DNA of 64,000 nt, from positions 228,068-292,067 of the forward strand of contig NZ_JANUGP010000008.1 of NCBI RefSeq assembly GCF_024753135.1, written 5' to 3'. The notes beneath the pieces were generated by a model. It saw only the letters and a program-made list of their open reading frames with translations. It searched no databases and was not told the origin of the DNA. A program made the translations under genes and the position numbers. The stretch is from Streptomyces pyxinicus (GTDB taxonomy: Bacteria; Actinomycetota; Actinomycetes; Streptomycetales; Streptomycetaceae). Every line of letters begins with the position of its first letter. Position 1 is the stretch's first letter. Shown piece by piece: positions 8,461-16,624 of this stretch.

Positions 8461-8535
8461 CCGATGCGCGCCGTTCGAGCCGTTCGAGCCGCTCTTGGCA
8501 GCGGTACCGAGCGGCGGCGCGGGCATAGACGGAGC

Positions 8536-8579
8536 CGGCTCGGGCGGAGGAGGAAAGACGACGGTCTCCGCCCGAGCCG
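8536..8579. terminator. Perfect 14-bp inverted repeat, possible terminator of the thioesterase gene
   Basis: CGGCTCGGGCGGAG (8536-8549) and CTCCGCCCGAGCCG (8566-8579) with a 16-nt loop. It lies about 140 nt after the thioesterase stop on the same transcript. It could equally be an operator or attenuator for the leftward SLOG/VKOR genes. Confidence 0.45.
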
Positions 8580-8670
8580 TGTGTCGTACCGCGGGACGGT
8601 GCGGTACGCGGGGCCGCCGGTGAGGTGGGGACCCGGAAGACAGTCAACCCTCCGAGTCCCGCCGCCGATA

Positions 8671-8684
8671 GGGCCGTTCGGCCT
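8671..8684. promoter_or_regulatory. DevR/OsdR-like palindrome, box 4
   Basis: GGGCCGTTCGGCCT; its reverse complement is AGGCCGAACGGCCC. It lies 316 bp upstream of the SLOG-type gene and 33 bp after the thioesterase stop. Confidence 0.45.
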
Positions 8685-8716
8685 CTTACCGGCGGAACGT
8701 ACCGGGCCGCCCCGGT

Positions 8717-9478
8717 CTAGCGGTCCGCCGTGTCCCGGGCGCCCCACGCGCCGATCAGCTCCGCCAGTTCCGCCCAGCGGTCGGCCAGGTAGAAGTGGTT
8801 GCCGTCCGGGAAGACGCGCAGGGTGCTGCCGCGGGAGGTGTGGACGCTCCAGGCGGCGGCCTCGGTCTCGGTGACCCGGGGGTCGCGGTCGCCGACGAGC
8901 ACCTCGATCGGGGCGTCGATCACGGCGTCGGGGTCGGAGCGGTGGGCGGCGAGCGCCCGGTAGTCGGCCCTGAGCGGGGGCAGGATCAGCTCGCGGAGGT
9001 CGGGGTCGGCGAGCAGCGTCGCGTCGGTGCCGCCGAGCAGCTCGGCCTCGGCCACCAGGCCGGCGTCGTCCAGCCGGTACGCCGGTTCGTCCCGCCGGGT
9101 GGAGGGCGCCCGGCCTCCGGAGGCGAACAGGACCTCGGGCGTGACGCGCTGGGAGACCTCGAAGGCGAGGACCGCGCCCATGCTGTGCCCGAAGAAGCCC
9201 AGCCGGCCCCCCGTCCACGGGGCGAGGGCGGCGGCGATGTGGCCGGCGGTCTCGGTGAGGTCCTCCGGGACGGGCTCGGCCATCCGGTCCTGGCGGCCCG
9301 GGTACTGGACGGCGAGCACCTCGACGTGCGGGTGCAGGAGCCCCGACAGCGTGTGGAAGTAGCTCGCCGAGCCGCCCGCGTGCGGGAAGCACACCAGCCG
9401 GGGCCGGGCGGGGCCGTCCTCGGGGGCGGGGTGGTACCGCCTGATCCACCGTTCGCCGTCGACTGCAAGGCCGGACAT
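8717..9478 (-). CDS. Type II thioesterase (alpha/beta hydrolase)
   Basis: A 253-residue editing-type thioesterase, the class that releases mis-primed acyl groups from NRPS/PKS carrier proteins. Features: CFPHAGGSASYF near residue 30, PGRQDR near 60, nucleophile GHSMG (Ser99), Asp199 in VGDRDP, and His228 in GNHFYL. The N terminus MSGLAVDGERWIRRYHP and the length are typical of TEII. ATG 9478 follows a GGGAGGGAG Shine-Dalgarno. No synthase or carrier protein is in the window. It lies 109 nt after the MFS gene, in the same direction as the cassette, so it may be the last gene of that unit. Confidence 0.88.
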   Translation of the reverse strand: MSGLAVDGERWIRRYHPAPEDGPARPRLVCFPHAGGSASYFHTLSGLLHPHVEVLAVQYPGRQDRMAEPVPEDLTETAGHIAAALAPWTGGRLGFFGHSMGAVLAFEVSQRVTPEVLFASGGRAPSTRRDEPAYRLDDAGLVAEAELLGGTDATLLADPDLRELILPPLRADYRALAAHRSDPDAVIDAPIEVLVGDRDPRVTETEAAAWSVHTSRGSTLRVFPDGNHFYLADRWAELAELIGAWGARDTADR

Positions 9479-9587
9479 ACGTCTCCCTCCCTGGACCGGT
9501 CACCGGACCGGGCGCCGCACCCGCGGCGCACGCCCCAGCATGCCGGACCGGCGGGAGGGACCGCGCCACGAGCCCCCTATGCTCCCC

Positions 9588-10829
9588 CTACGCGCCCTCG
9601 GCCGCCGGTACGGCCGTCCCCGCCGCCGGTGCCGGGGCGGTGCGGCGGGCGAAGGGGATCCAGGTCGCGGTGAGGGTCACGATGAGGGCGCAGACCGCGA
9701 CGGTGGCCATGCCCAGGGTGAGGTTCGCCGCGCCCGCCACGAACCCGATCACGGCGGGACCGCCGAGGAGCCCGGTGGTGCCCATCGCGGCCACCAACGC
9801 CAGTGCCTCCGGGCCGCGTTCGGCGGCGGCGACGTACACGCACGGGGTGACGGCCGCCGCGCCCAGGCCGACGCAGGCGAAGCCGAGGAGGGTCGGGACC
9901 ACCCCGCCGGCGAGCAGCGCGAGGGCGAGGCCGACGGCGGCGACGGCGCTGCCGACGCGCACCACGGGCCCGTCGCCGAAGCGGGTGCGCCAGCGGTCGG
10001 CGAGCACCCGGGCCAGCAGCATCATGACGGAGACGACGGCGATGCCGAGCGGGGCGACGGCCGCGGAGGCCTTCACCACGTCCTTCATGTAGAGGGTGGA
10101 CCAGTCGTTCATGGCGCCCTCGGTGATGGTGCCGAAGGCCATGGCGAGGCCCATCAGCAGGGTGGTGCCGGACGGCACGGTCCAGCGCCGGCGCTGTTTC
10201 GGGGCGTCCGCCGGGGCCTCCCCCGAGGTGTCCGCCGGGGCGGGTGCGGGGGCCGGTTCGGTGAGCAGGCCGGAGCGGGCCCCGGCCAGCAGGAGCAGCA
10301 ACAGGGCGCCGGCCACGGCGAAGTGGGCCGGGACGGAGTCGGTCAGGGTGGTCGCGCCGGAGGTCAGCAGGGCCGCCGCGAGCAGTCCGGCGCTGAAGGT
10401 GGCGTGCAGCTGGGACATGGCGGTGCGGTCGTACGCCTTCTCCAGCGCGGCCCCCTGCGCGTTCATGGCGACGTTGAGGCAGCCGACCGCGACCCCGTCG
10501 GCGCAGACGGCGAGGAGCGCGAGCGGGTAGTTCGGTACGACCGACAGGGCGGCCAGGACGCCGAGCAGGGCGAGCGCCGACAGCAGCGACAGCAGCCGGG
10601 AGCCGAGCCGCCGGGTGAGGACGGCGACCAGCGGGAAGGACGCGGCGGCGCCGGCCCCGCAGGCCATCAGCAGCAGGCCCACCTCCCCGGCGCCCAGGTC
10701 GAGGCGGGTCTTGAGCGCGGGGAGGCGGGAGACCCAGGTGCCGTACTGGAAGCCGAGGAAGCAGAACAGGGCCGCGATCGACCATTTGGCGCGCGCGAAG
10801 GGGAGCGAGGGGGCGTGCGGGCGGGTCAT
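9588..10829 (-). CDS. MFS transporter (YbjJ-like)
   Basis: A 413-residue major facilitator permease with 12 predicted helices and a cytosolic central loop (about residues 200-235, rich in Ala/Pro/Asp and KQRRR). The opening WSIAALFCFLGFQYGTWVSR and the NAQG signature in helix 4 resemble the YbjJ-type inner-membrane MFS group. Its ATG overlaps the GNAT stop by one base (TGATG). As the terminal gene of the five-gene coupled cassette it is the likely exporter of the pathway product, which is inference from position. Confidence 0.87.
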   Translation of the reverse strand: MTRPHAPSLPFARAKWSIAALFCFLGFQYGTWVSRLPALKTRLDLGAGEVGLLLMACGAGAAASFPLVAVLTRRLGSRLLSLLSALALLGVLAALSVVPNYPLALLAVCADGVAVGCLNVAMNAQGAALEKAYDRTAMSQLHATFSAGLLAAALLTSGATTLTDSVPAHFAVAGALLLLLLAGARSGLLTEPAPAPAPADTSGEAPADAPKQRRRWTVPSGTTLLMGLAMAFGTITEGAMNDWSTLYMKDVVKASAAVAPLGIAVVSVMMLLARVLADRWRTRFGDGPVVRVGSAVAAVGLALALLAGGVVPTLLGFACVGLGAAAVTPCVYVAAAERGPEALALVAAMGTTGLLGGPAVIGFVAGAANLTLGMATVAVCALIVTLTATWIPFARRTAPAPAAGTAVPAAEGA

Positions 10830-11353
10830 CAGACGGCTCTCCGTCCATCGCGTGGCCGGGTGGCGGCCACCGGTGCCGACATGTAGACCGCGTCGTCGCC
10901 GTAGCCGGGCGGGAGGGCGGCCTCGGGGTGGCTCCGGTAGCCGTTGGCCTGCCAGAACGTCTCCTTGCCCGCGACCGCGACCAGCGAGATGGTCGCGAAG
11001 CCGCGGGTGGCGGCGGCGTCGGTCAGATGGCGGACCAGGCGGGTGCCGAGGCCCCGGCGGCGCAGGGGCGCGGCGATGACGAGGTCGTGCAGGTGGAGGT
11101 TGGCCGAGTGGTGCGTGACCTGTTCCGGGCGGGACAGGTCGGGGCAGCGGAACCTGGGGTAGGGCAGGGCGAGGACGTAGCCGGCGATCCGGCCGTCCAG
11201 CTCCAGGACGAAGCAGGTGCCGGCCGCGGCCCGGCTGCGCAGGGTCGCCTCGCCCTCGGCCAGGGAGAGGTCCGCGTACGCCTCGGTCTCCAGGGCGGCC
11301 AGCCGGGGCCAGTCGGCCTCGGCGATGCCCCGGACGCGGGTGGGGTGGCTCAT
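10829..11353 (-). CDS. GNAT-family N-acetyltransferase
   Basis: A 174-residue single-domain acetyltransferase. The acetyl-CoA pyrophosphate loop is visible as RRRGLGTRL (consensus Q/RxxGxG/A) after the beta-4 strand LHLHDLVIA. The C-terminal WQANGYRSHPEA matches the FYxxxGF element. It starts one base after the decarboxylase stop and overlaps the MFS start, so it belongs to the cassette. It could acetylate an amine made by the decarboxylase, or give self-resistance. Neither can be settled from sequence. Confidence 0.87.
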   Translation of the reverse strand: MSHPTRVRGIAEADWPRLAALETEAYADLSLAEGEATLRSRAAAGTCFVLELDGRIAGYVLALPYPRFRCPDLSRPEQVTHHSANLHLHDLVIAAPLRRRGLGTRLVRHLTDAAATRGFATISLVAVAGKETFWQANGYRSHPEAALPPGYGDDAVYMSAPVAATRPRDGRRAV

Positions 11354-11354
11354 G

Positions 11355-12566
11355 TCAGTGCCGTTCTTCGGAACTCGGGGCCGGGGAGCCGTCGGTGTCG
11401 CCGCGTACGCAGACGCTGGGCAGCGGGCGGACTCCGTTGAACCCCTGGGTCATGTAGCTGGTGGCGTAGGCGCCGGCGGAGAGGATCCAGACCGGGTCGC
11501 CGGAGGTGAGGGCGGCGGGCACGGGTACCGGGTGCCGGCCGCCGCCGTAGGCGTCGTCGCTGTCACAGGTGGGGCCGGCGACGACGGCCGGGACGTACGG
11601 GTCCGTCGCGGGCCGGGTCGGGAAGACCAGGCGGTGGGTCACCTGGTCCATCTCGTAGAGGCCGTTGTACTTGCCGCAGCTCAGGTAGAGCCAGTGGTCG
11701 TGGGTGCCGTCGGGGCGGCGGCGCCGGGTGAGGCGGGAGACGTGGGCGCGGACGGCGCCGTGGTCGGCGACGAGGTGGCGGCCCGGTTCCATGACGAGGT
11801 CGAGAGGTGCGGGGGTGAGGCCGCGCAGGCGGTCCATGCCCTCGCGGAGCACGGTGAGGATCTTGTCCAGGGGCGGTACGAGGGGCTCGCCGCGCAGGTC
11901 GCGGTAGCCGAGCGCGGGCAGGCCGCCGCCCAGGTTGACGTGGTCGGGTACGACGCCGTGCGCGGCCAGCGCGGTCAGGGTGTCGGCGAGGGTGTCGAGG
12001 GCCTGCTGCCAGGCCTCGCCGGTCATCTGCTGGGAGCCGACGTGGACGGAGAGCCCGGCCGGGGTGAGGCCGAGGTCGCGGGCGGTGGTGAGCACGCGGA
12101 CGGCGTCCTCGGGTGAGCAGCCGAACTTGCGGTTCAGGCCCCACAGGGCACCCTCCCCGCTGGTGGCGAGGCGGCAGAAGACGCGGGCGCCGGGGGCGTG
12201 CCGGGCGATGGCGGTGACGTCCTCGACGCTGTCGGTGGCGTAGTCGCGGATGCCGAGCCGGTGGGCCTCGGCGATGTCGTGGTCGGACTTGATGGTGTTG
12301 CCGTAGTGGACGCGGTCGGCGGGGGCGCCGGCGCGCAAGGCCTGGGCGATCTCGGCGGGGCTCGCGGCGTCGAAGCCGGCTCCCCGGTCGGCGAGGCAGC
12401 GCAGGACCTCGTCGACGGGGCAGGCCTTGAGGGCGAACCGGACCTTGATGCCGGGCAGTTCGCGCAGGAGGGTGTCGTACTGGGTCTCGATGCCGGTGAG
12501 GTCGTAGACGACGCGGTCGCCGTCGGCGGTGCGCAGTGCGGTGGTCAGGGGAGTGCTGGTCGTCAC
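11355..12566 (-). CDS. PLP-dependent fold-III decarboxylase (ornithine/diamino acid decarboxylase-like)
   Basis: 403 residues of the alanine-racemase-fold (type III) decarboxylase family. Visible features: PLP lysine in ALKACP (Lys47), HVGSQQ (175-180), the glycine-rich phosphate loop GGGLP (213-217), EPGR (260-263) and the catalytic cysteine in GPTCDSDDAYGG (Cys334). The CDSxD form is more like ornithine/lysine decarboxylases than diaminopimelate decarboxylase, which usually has CESxD; a separate lysA lies at 54-56 kb. GTG 12566 begins 2 nt after the upstream stop. Expected reaction: decarboxylation of a basic or modified amino acid to an amine within the cassette. Confidence 0.85.
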   Translation of the reverse strand: MTTSTPLTTALRTADGDRVVYDLTGIETQYDTLLRELPGIKVRFALKACPVDEVLRCLADRGAGFDAASPAEIAQALRAGAPADRVHYGNTIKSDHDIAEAHRLGIRDYATDSVEDVTAIARHAPGARVFCRLATSGEGALWGLNRKFGCSPEDAVRVLTTARDLGLTPAGLSVHVGSQQMTGEAWQQALDTLADTLTALAAHGVVPDHVNLGGGLPALGYRDLRGEPLVPPLDKILTVLREGMDRLRGLTPAPLDLVMEPGRHLVADHGAVRAHVSRLTRRRRPDGTHDHWLYLSCGKYNGLYEMDQVTHRLVFPTRPATDPYVPAVVAGPTCDSDDAYGGGRHPVPVPAALTSGDPVWILSAGAYATSYMTQGFNGVRPLPSVCVRGDTDGSPAPSSEERH

Positions 12567-12568
12567 GG

Positions 12569-13900
12569 TCAGCCGTCCATGGGGGCGAGCGGGGTGGTGC
12601 GGGCGGCGCGGACGAGGGCGGGCCAGGCCTCGGTGAGGCGGGCGTAGTCCTCGATGTCCTGCTCGGCCTCGTCCAGCAACCGGTCGCGGTCCGTCGCCAG
12701 TTGCTCGGCGAAGGCCGCGTACCGTCCGCCGAGTTTGCGGTAGGCGGTGTCGACCCGGTCGAGCCGCCAGACGTTCTCGGCGCGGTCCAGGGCGGTGCTC
12801 TCGCGCAGCAGGGCGGTGACCGTCCCCGGGCGGACGTGCCGGTCGGCGTCGAGGAGCCGGTCGCCCTCGGCGGCCATCCGGTCGTAGACGTGGTGGAAGT
12901 AGCGCATCGACAGCAGGAACTTCACGAACCGCCGCTGGTAGGCGGGGAATCCGGTGTCGGTGCGGCGTTCGGGGGTGTGGAAGTTCTCGATGTGCCGGTT
13001 GTGCTGGATGCCGGGCAGCCCGGCGTCGTGCACGAGGTGGAGGAGGAAGTAGTCGCTGCCGATGGTGTCGGTGGCGGGTGGCAGCGGCACCCGTTCGTAG
13101 ACGGCGTGGTCGAAGGCGACGTTGCACATGTCGACGCGCATCGGGTCCACGACGGTGAGCGTGGCCAGGTCGCCGGTGAAGGGGTCGGTGCCGGCTCCGG
13201 TGAAGGACTCCTCGACCAGGTCACGCTTGCGTTCCTCGGACCAGTCGGCGGACGCCCACAGGCCGACCACGTCGTGGTAGACGGCCTCGTCCAGGTCGCG
13301 TATCTCCGCTATGTCGACGGAGAGCGCGCCGATGAAGGAGGCGCCGACGAGGGAGACCGGGCGGTCGGCGCGGGCCGGGTCGAGGCCGGTGCGGACGCCG
13401 GCGGCGGTGGCCTCGGCGGCGGGGCGGCCGAGCCAGGGCAGCTCGTGGTGGACCGGGAACACCGGTTGGCCGGCGTGCAGTTGGTAGGTGCTGTCGGAGT
13501 CCCTGCGGTGCATGGAGTCGCAGCCGAGGGCGGCGGCGAGCAGGAAGGCGCGGTTGGTGCAGGCGCCGTAGGAGACGGCGGAGGGCAGCATCAGGTCCAG
13601 CAGCCGTTCGGGGTCCGGGAGTCGGGCCCCGGTGAGGGCGCGGCGCAGGAAGTCGCGCTGGGCGTCCTCGTCCAGGTGGTGGACGGTGACGCCCGGTGCG
13701 GCGGGCAGTTCGGCGACGACCCGGGCGTGGGCGGCGCGGGTGGCCTCGTCGGATGAGTCCAGGACCAGGAGTCGGACGTCGGCGCCGAACTCGCGCACGG
13801 CGTAGGCGGCTTCGGCGTGCAGGGCGGTGAGGGCGGCGGAGCAGGCCCGGTTGGTGGGCAGGGCGAGGCAGATCCGGGGCGCGGTGGGTGCCTGGTTCAC
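12569..13900 (-). CDS. DUF6271-like protein, possible GT-A-type glycosyltransferase
   Basis: 443 residues. The N terminus (PRICLALPTNRACSAALTAL) is a Rossmann-like strand-helix followed by RLLVLDSSDEATR. At residues 134-138 lies DSDST after CDSMHRRD, which looks like the metal/nucleotide DxD of GT-A glycosyltransferases. The rest is helical and acidic. I believe this matches a domain family of unknown function (DUF6271) found in Streptomyces; that name is from memory. Its GTG overlaps the dioxygenase stop (GTGA) and the decarboxylase follows after 2 nt, so the three are translationally linked. No signal peptide or TM. Confidence 0.65.
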   Translation of the reverse strand: MNQAPTAPRICLALPTNRACSAALTALHAEAAYAVREFGADVRLLVLDSSDEATRAAHARVVAELPAAPGVTVHHLDEDAQRDFLRRALTGARLPDPERLLDLMLPSAVSYGACTNRAFLLAAALGCDSMHRRDSDSTYQLHAGQPVFPVHHELPWLGRPAAEATAAGVRTGLDPARADRPVSLVGASFIGALSVDIAEIRDLDEAVYHDVVGLWASADWSEERKRDLVEESFTGAGTDPFTGDLATLTVVDPMRVDMCNVAFDHAVYERVPLPPATDTIGSDYFLLHLVHDAGLPGIQHNRHIENFHTPERRTDTGFPAYQRRFVKFLLSMRYFHHVYDRMAAEGDRLLDADRHVRPGTVTALLRESTALDRAENVWRLDRVDTAYRKLGGRYAAFAEQLATDRDRLLDEAEQDIEDYARLTEAWPALVRAARTTPLAPMDG

Positions 13901-14943
13901 TGGTCGGTCCGCTCCGTGGTCGTCCGCTCCGTGGTCCAGGAGTCCAGGCCGAGCAGCTTGCGGCCGAGGGGGTTCAGCTCGGCGGGGCCGTAGCGCTTCG
14001 CCTCGGGCTCGCGGGCGTCGCCGAGCAGGGTGCCGTTCCAGTCGGGCGTGGCGAGGGTGCGCCAGGAGTGCACGCGGGAGTCGCGCAGGGTGGTGTGCTC
14101 CTCCAGCGCGGGCATCATCGACAGGTACTGCACGGCTCGGACACCGTTGTCAGAGCGGTTCGGGGCGACGCCGTGCGCCAGCAGCCCGTTGAAGATCAGC
14201 AGGTCGCCGGCCTGGAGGTCGGGGCGGACCACCGGGAACTCGGCGCGGTCGGTGTTCGGGCGGATCGGGTCGCGGCCGGCCGGCTGGGCGATGCGCCACT
14301 CCTCGAAGCGGCGGAACAGCTCGGGTGCGCACTGGAAGCCGCCGAGGTCCGGTTCGGTGTCGTTGAGGGCGATGATGCCCTGGACGCGCTGCGGGAGCAC
14401 GGCGAGGGTGGTGTCGACGTCCCAGTGCAGCTCGATGTCGAAGCCCTCGTCGGTCGCCTCGATCTGTGAGCGTGAACGGGTTCCCCGGTTGGGCGGGTTG
14501 AGGTTGAGCCGGTCCAGGGTGACCCACAGCTCGTCGCAGTCCCAGACGTCGGCGAAGGCGTCGTACACCCGCTGGGACTGGCGGCTGTCCCAGAGGAGCT
14601 GGTGGTGGTAGGCCTCGACGAAGCCGTAGATGAACAGGTGCTGGTCGAGTTCGGAGCGGAACTCCGGCTGGCGGTACCAGCTTTCGGGGTCGTCGGGGTC
14701 CAGGCCCTGGAATTCCCAGGCGAAGTCGAGCAGGCCCTTGGCCTCGCCGGGGGTGATGGCCTCGCGGACGACGACGTAGCCGTAGCTCTGCCAGCAGGCG
14801 TAGTCCTCCTCGGACAGCACGCGCAGCGGCCGGGACTTGTCGATGTCGCGCAGGGGTGTCTGGGCGAGGTAGGTCTCGCCGTCGGCGCTGAAGTAGGGGC
14901 GGCCGGTGGCCGCTCGGTGGAGGTAGGGGGCGGACGTCTGCAT
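13897..14943 (-). CDS. Phytanoyl-CoA dioxygenase (PhyH)-family Fe(II)/2-oxoglutarate oxygenase
   Basis: 348 residues. The jelly-roll core carries a facial triad: HWD (His173, Asp175) and the distal His257 in LLAHGVAPNRS, with Arg263 placed to bind 2-oxoglutarate. The N-terminal QSYGYVVVREAITPGEA is the usual PhyH entry strand. Family members hydroxylate or oxidise amino acids, ectoine or acyl groups. ATG 14943 has GGAG 8 nt upstream; a longer frame lacks support. It is the first gene of the coupled cassette, so the promoter should lie in 14944-15105. Substrate unknown. Confidence 0.87.
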   Translation of the reverse strand: MQTSAPYLHRAATGRPYFSADGETYLAQTPLRDIDKSRPLRVLSEEDYACWQSYGYVVVREAITPGEAKGLLDFAWEFQGLDPDDPESWYRQPEFRSELDQHLFIYGFVEAYHHQLLWDSRQSQRVYDAFADVWDCDELWVTLDRLNLNPPNRGTRSRSQIEATDEGFDIELHWDVDTTLAVLPQRVQGIIALNDTEPDLGGFQCAPELFRRFEEWRIAQPAGRDPIRPNTDRAEFPVVRPDLQAGDLLIFNGLLAHGVAPNRSDNGVRAVQYLSMMPALEEHTTLRDSRVHSWRTLATPDWNGTLLGDAREPEAKRYGPAELNPLGRKLLGLDSWTTERTTTERTDQ

Positions 14944-15058
14944 ACGGTCACTCCGGGGTGAGAGGTGGTCGGGCACCTTCGGATCGGACGTGCGACATGT
15001 GCCGGTGGCATGCGCGAGAGCGCGGAGGGCCACCAAGTTCCCTGTGATTCGGAGGAGT

Positions 15059-15090
15059 CGGCCGCCCGCGCGTACCAGGGCGGGCGGCCG
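15059..15090 (-). terminator. Hairpin terminator after dasD
   Basis: CGGCCGCCCG (15059-15068) and CGGGCGGCCG (15081-15090), a perfect 10-bp stem with a 12-nt loop, 16 nt past the dasD stop. Confidence 0.65.
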
Positions 15091-15105
15091 GTGGGGCCGG
15101 CTCGG

Positions 15106-16617
15106 TCAGCCGGCGACGACGGCCTCGGCCGCCGCCACACCGCAGACGCGCGCGGCGCCGTGGGTGACGATGTGCAGGGCGCCGCGCGGCGGGGCGCCGG
15201 GCAGGCCCATCTCGACCACCACGGTGTCGGGCCGGGCGGCGAGCAGGGTGTCGAGGGCGGAGCCCATCCAGGGGTGCCGGTGTTCGTCGCGGACGACGGC
15301 CACGATCCGGCGGCCCTCGGCGGCGGCGAGCACGGCGGTGCTCGCGTCGTCGCCGGTGAAGGAGCCGGCGGCGGTGCCGGGCAGCAGCCGCGCCAGCTCG
15401 GCGGCCGGGCCCCAGGGCGTCTGGTCGCCGACGGCGATGTTGGGTTCCGGGTTGAACTGGGCGACGTAGACCGGCTCGGTGACCGGTACGGCGCCCTGCG
15501 CGCGGGTGACGGTCAGCGCGCGGCGGGCTCCGGTCAGGCCGATCTCCGGGGCCGGTGTGGTCCGTCCGGCCAGGTCGCGGGACTCGGCGGTCCAGCGGGC
15601 CAGTTCGCGGACCCGGGCGGCGGCGTCGGCGAGCCGTTCCTCGGGCAGTTCGCCGGAGCGTACGGCGGCCACGAGGGCGTCGCGCAGGCCGAGCACGGTG
15701 TCCTCGTCGCACAGTCCGCCGCCCACGCAGATGGCGTCGGCGCCGGCCGCGATGGCGAGCACCACGCCGTTCTCCAGGCCGTAGCTGCCGGAGATGGCGC
15801 GCATCTCCATGCCGTCGGTGACGATCAGGCCCTGGTAGCCGAGTTCCTCGCGCAGCAGCTCGGTGAGCACGCGCCGGGACAGGGTGCCGGGGCGGTCCGG
15901 GTCGAGGGCGGGCACCAGGATGTGCGCGCTCATGACGGCCCGGGTGCCGGCGGCGATCGCGGCGCGGAACGGCGGGAGTTCGCGGGCGTAGAGGGTGTCG
16001 GCGTCGACGTCGATGCGGGGTACGGCGTGGTGGGAGTCGACGTTGGTGTCGCCGTGCCCGGGGAAGTGCTTGGTGCAGGCGGCGACGCCGCTGGACTGGA
16101 GGCCCTCCACCCAGGCGGCGGTGTGCCGGGCGACCAGGTCCGTGCTCGCGCCGAAGGAGCGGACCCCGATGACGGGGTTGTCGGCGTTGGCGTTGACGTC
16201 GGCGGAGGGCGCCCAGTCGAAGTTGACGCCGCAGTCGGCGAGGCGCCGGCCCAGTTCGCGGGCGACGGCGCGGGTGAGGTCCGGGTCGTCGACGGCGCCG
16301 AGGGCGAGGTTGCCGGGGAAGGAGGAGCCGGTGCGCACGTCGAGGCGGGTGACGTCACCGCTCTCCTCGTCGATGGCGACCAGCAGGTCCTCCCGCTCGG
16401 CCCGCAGCCGGCCGGTGAGCGAGGTGACCTGGTCCTCGCTGACGACGTTGCGGCCGAACAGGGCGACGGAGGCGAGGCCCTCCTCGATGCGGCGGCGCAC
16501 CCAGTCGGGCGCGGTGGTGCCGTCGAACCCCGGCTGGAGCACCGCGAGGGCGTCCCGGCCGAGGGTGTCGCCCGCGGCGGAGCCGCTGCCGGATCCGGTG
16601 GTGGCGAGTGTGGTCAT
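15106..16617 (-). CDS. dasD: Beta-N-acetylglucosaminidase-like glycoside hydrolase family 3
   Basis: A 503-residue cytosolic GH3 enzyme. The NagZ-type signature KHFPGHGDT spans about residues 183-191, with the Asp-x-His dyad (Asp194, His196) just after. The nucleophile is Asp268 in GLIVTDGMEM. The C-terminal domain of about 150 residues differs from beta-glucosidases. It would split imported chitobiose or other N-acetylglucosaminides to GlcNAc. It starts 7 nt after the dasC stop. The das gene order (A, B, C, hydrolase, with divergent dasR) matches the Streptomyces coelicolor das locus, from which I take the name. Confidence 0.88.
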   Translation of the reverse strand: MTTLATTGSGSGSAAGDTLGRDALAVLQPGFDGTTAPDWVRRRIEEGLASVALFGRNVVSEDQVTSLTGRLRAEREDLLVAIDEESGDVTRLDVRTGSSFPGNLALGAVDDPDLTRAVARELGRRLADCGVNFDWAPSADVNANADNPVIGVRSFGASTDLVARHTAAWVEGLQSSGVAACTKHFPGHGDTNVDSHHAVPRIDVDADTLYARELPPFRAAIAAGTRAVMSAHILVPALDPDRPGTLSRRVLTELLREELGYQGLIVTDGMEMRAISGSYGLENGVVLAIAAGADAICVGGGLCDEDTVLGLRDALVAAVRSGELPEERLADAAARVRELARWTAESRDLAGRTTPAPEIGLTGARRALTVTRAQGAVPVTEPVYVAQFNPEPNIAVGDQTPWGPAAELARLLPGTAAGSFTGDDASTAVLAAAEGRRIVAVVRDEHRHPWMGSALDTLLAARPDTVVVEMGLPGAPPRGALHIVTHGAARVCGVAAAEAVVAG

Positions 16618-16624
16618 CGGGACG

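Larger units (their letters stand above)
8356..8716. other. Intergenic region with two palindromes and a long hairpin
   Basis: No gene supported. It holds palindrome box 3 (8447-8460), box 4 (8671-8684), a perfect 14-bp inverted repeat (8536-8579), and a short GCCGTTCGA direct repeat near 8470-8490. Confidence 0.6.

Noticed and set aside
8464..8874. Small basic protein gene on the plus strand
   Set aside because: Runs through a perfect hairpin and into the thioesterase gene; no Shine-Dalgarno.
11355..13127. Longer decarboxylase start upstream of 12566
   Set aside because: The extra residues are the shifted-frame translation of the DUF6271-like gene; the GTG at 12566 lies 2 nt after that gene's stop.
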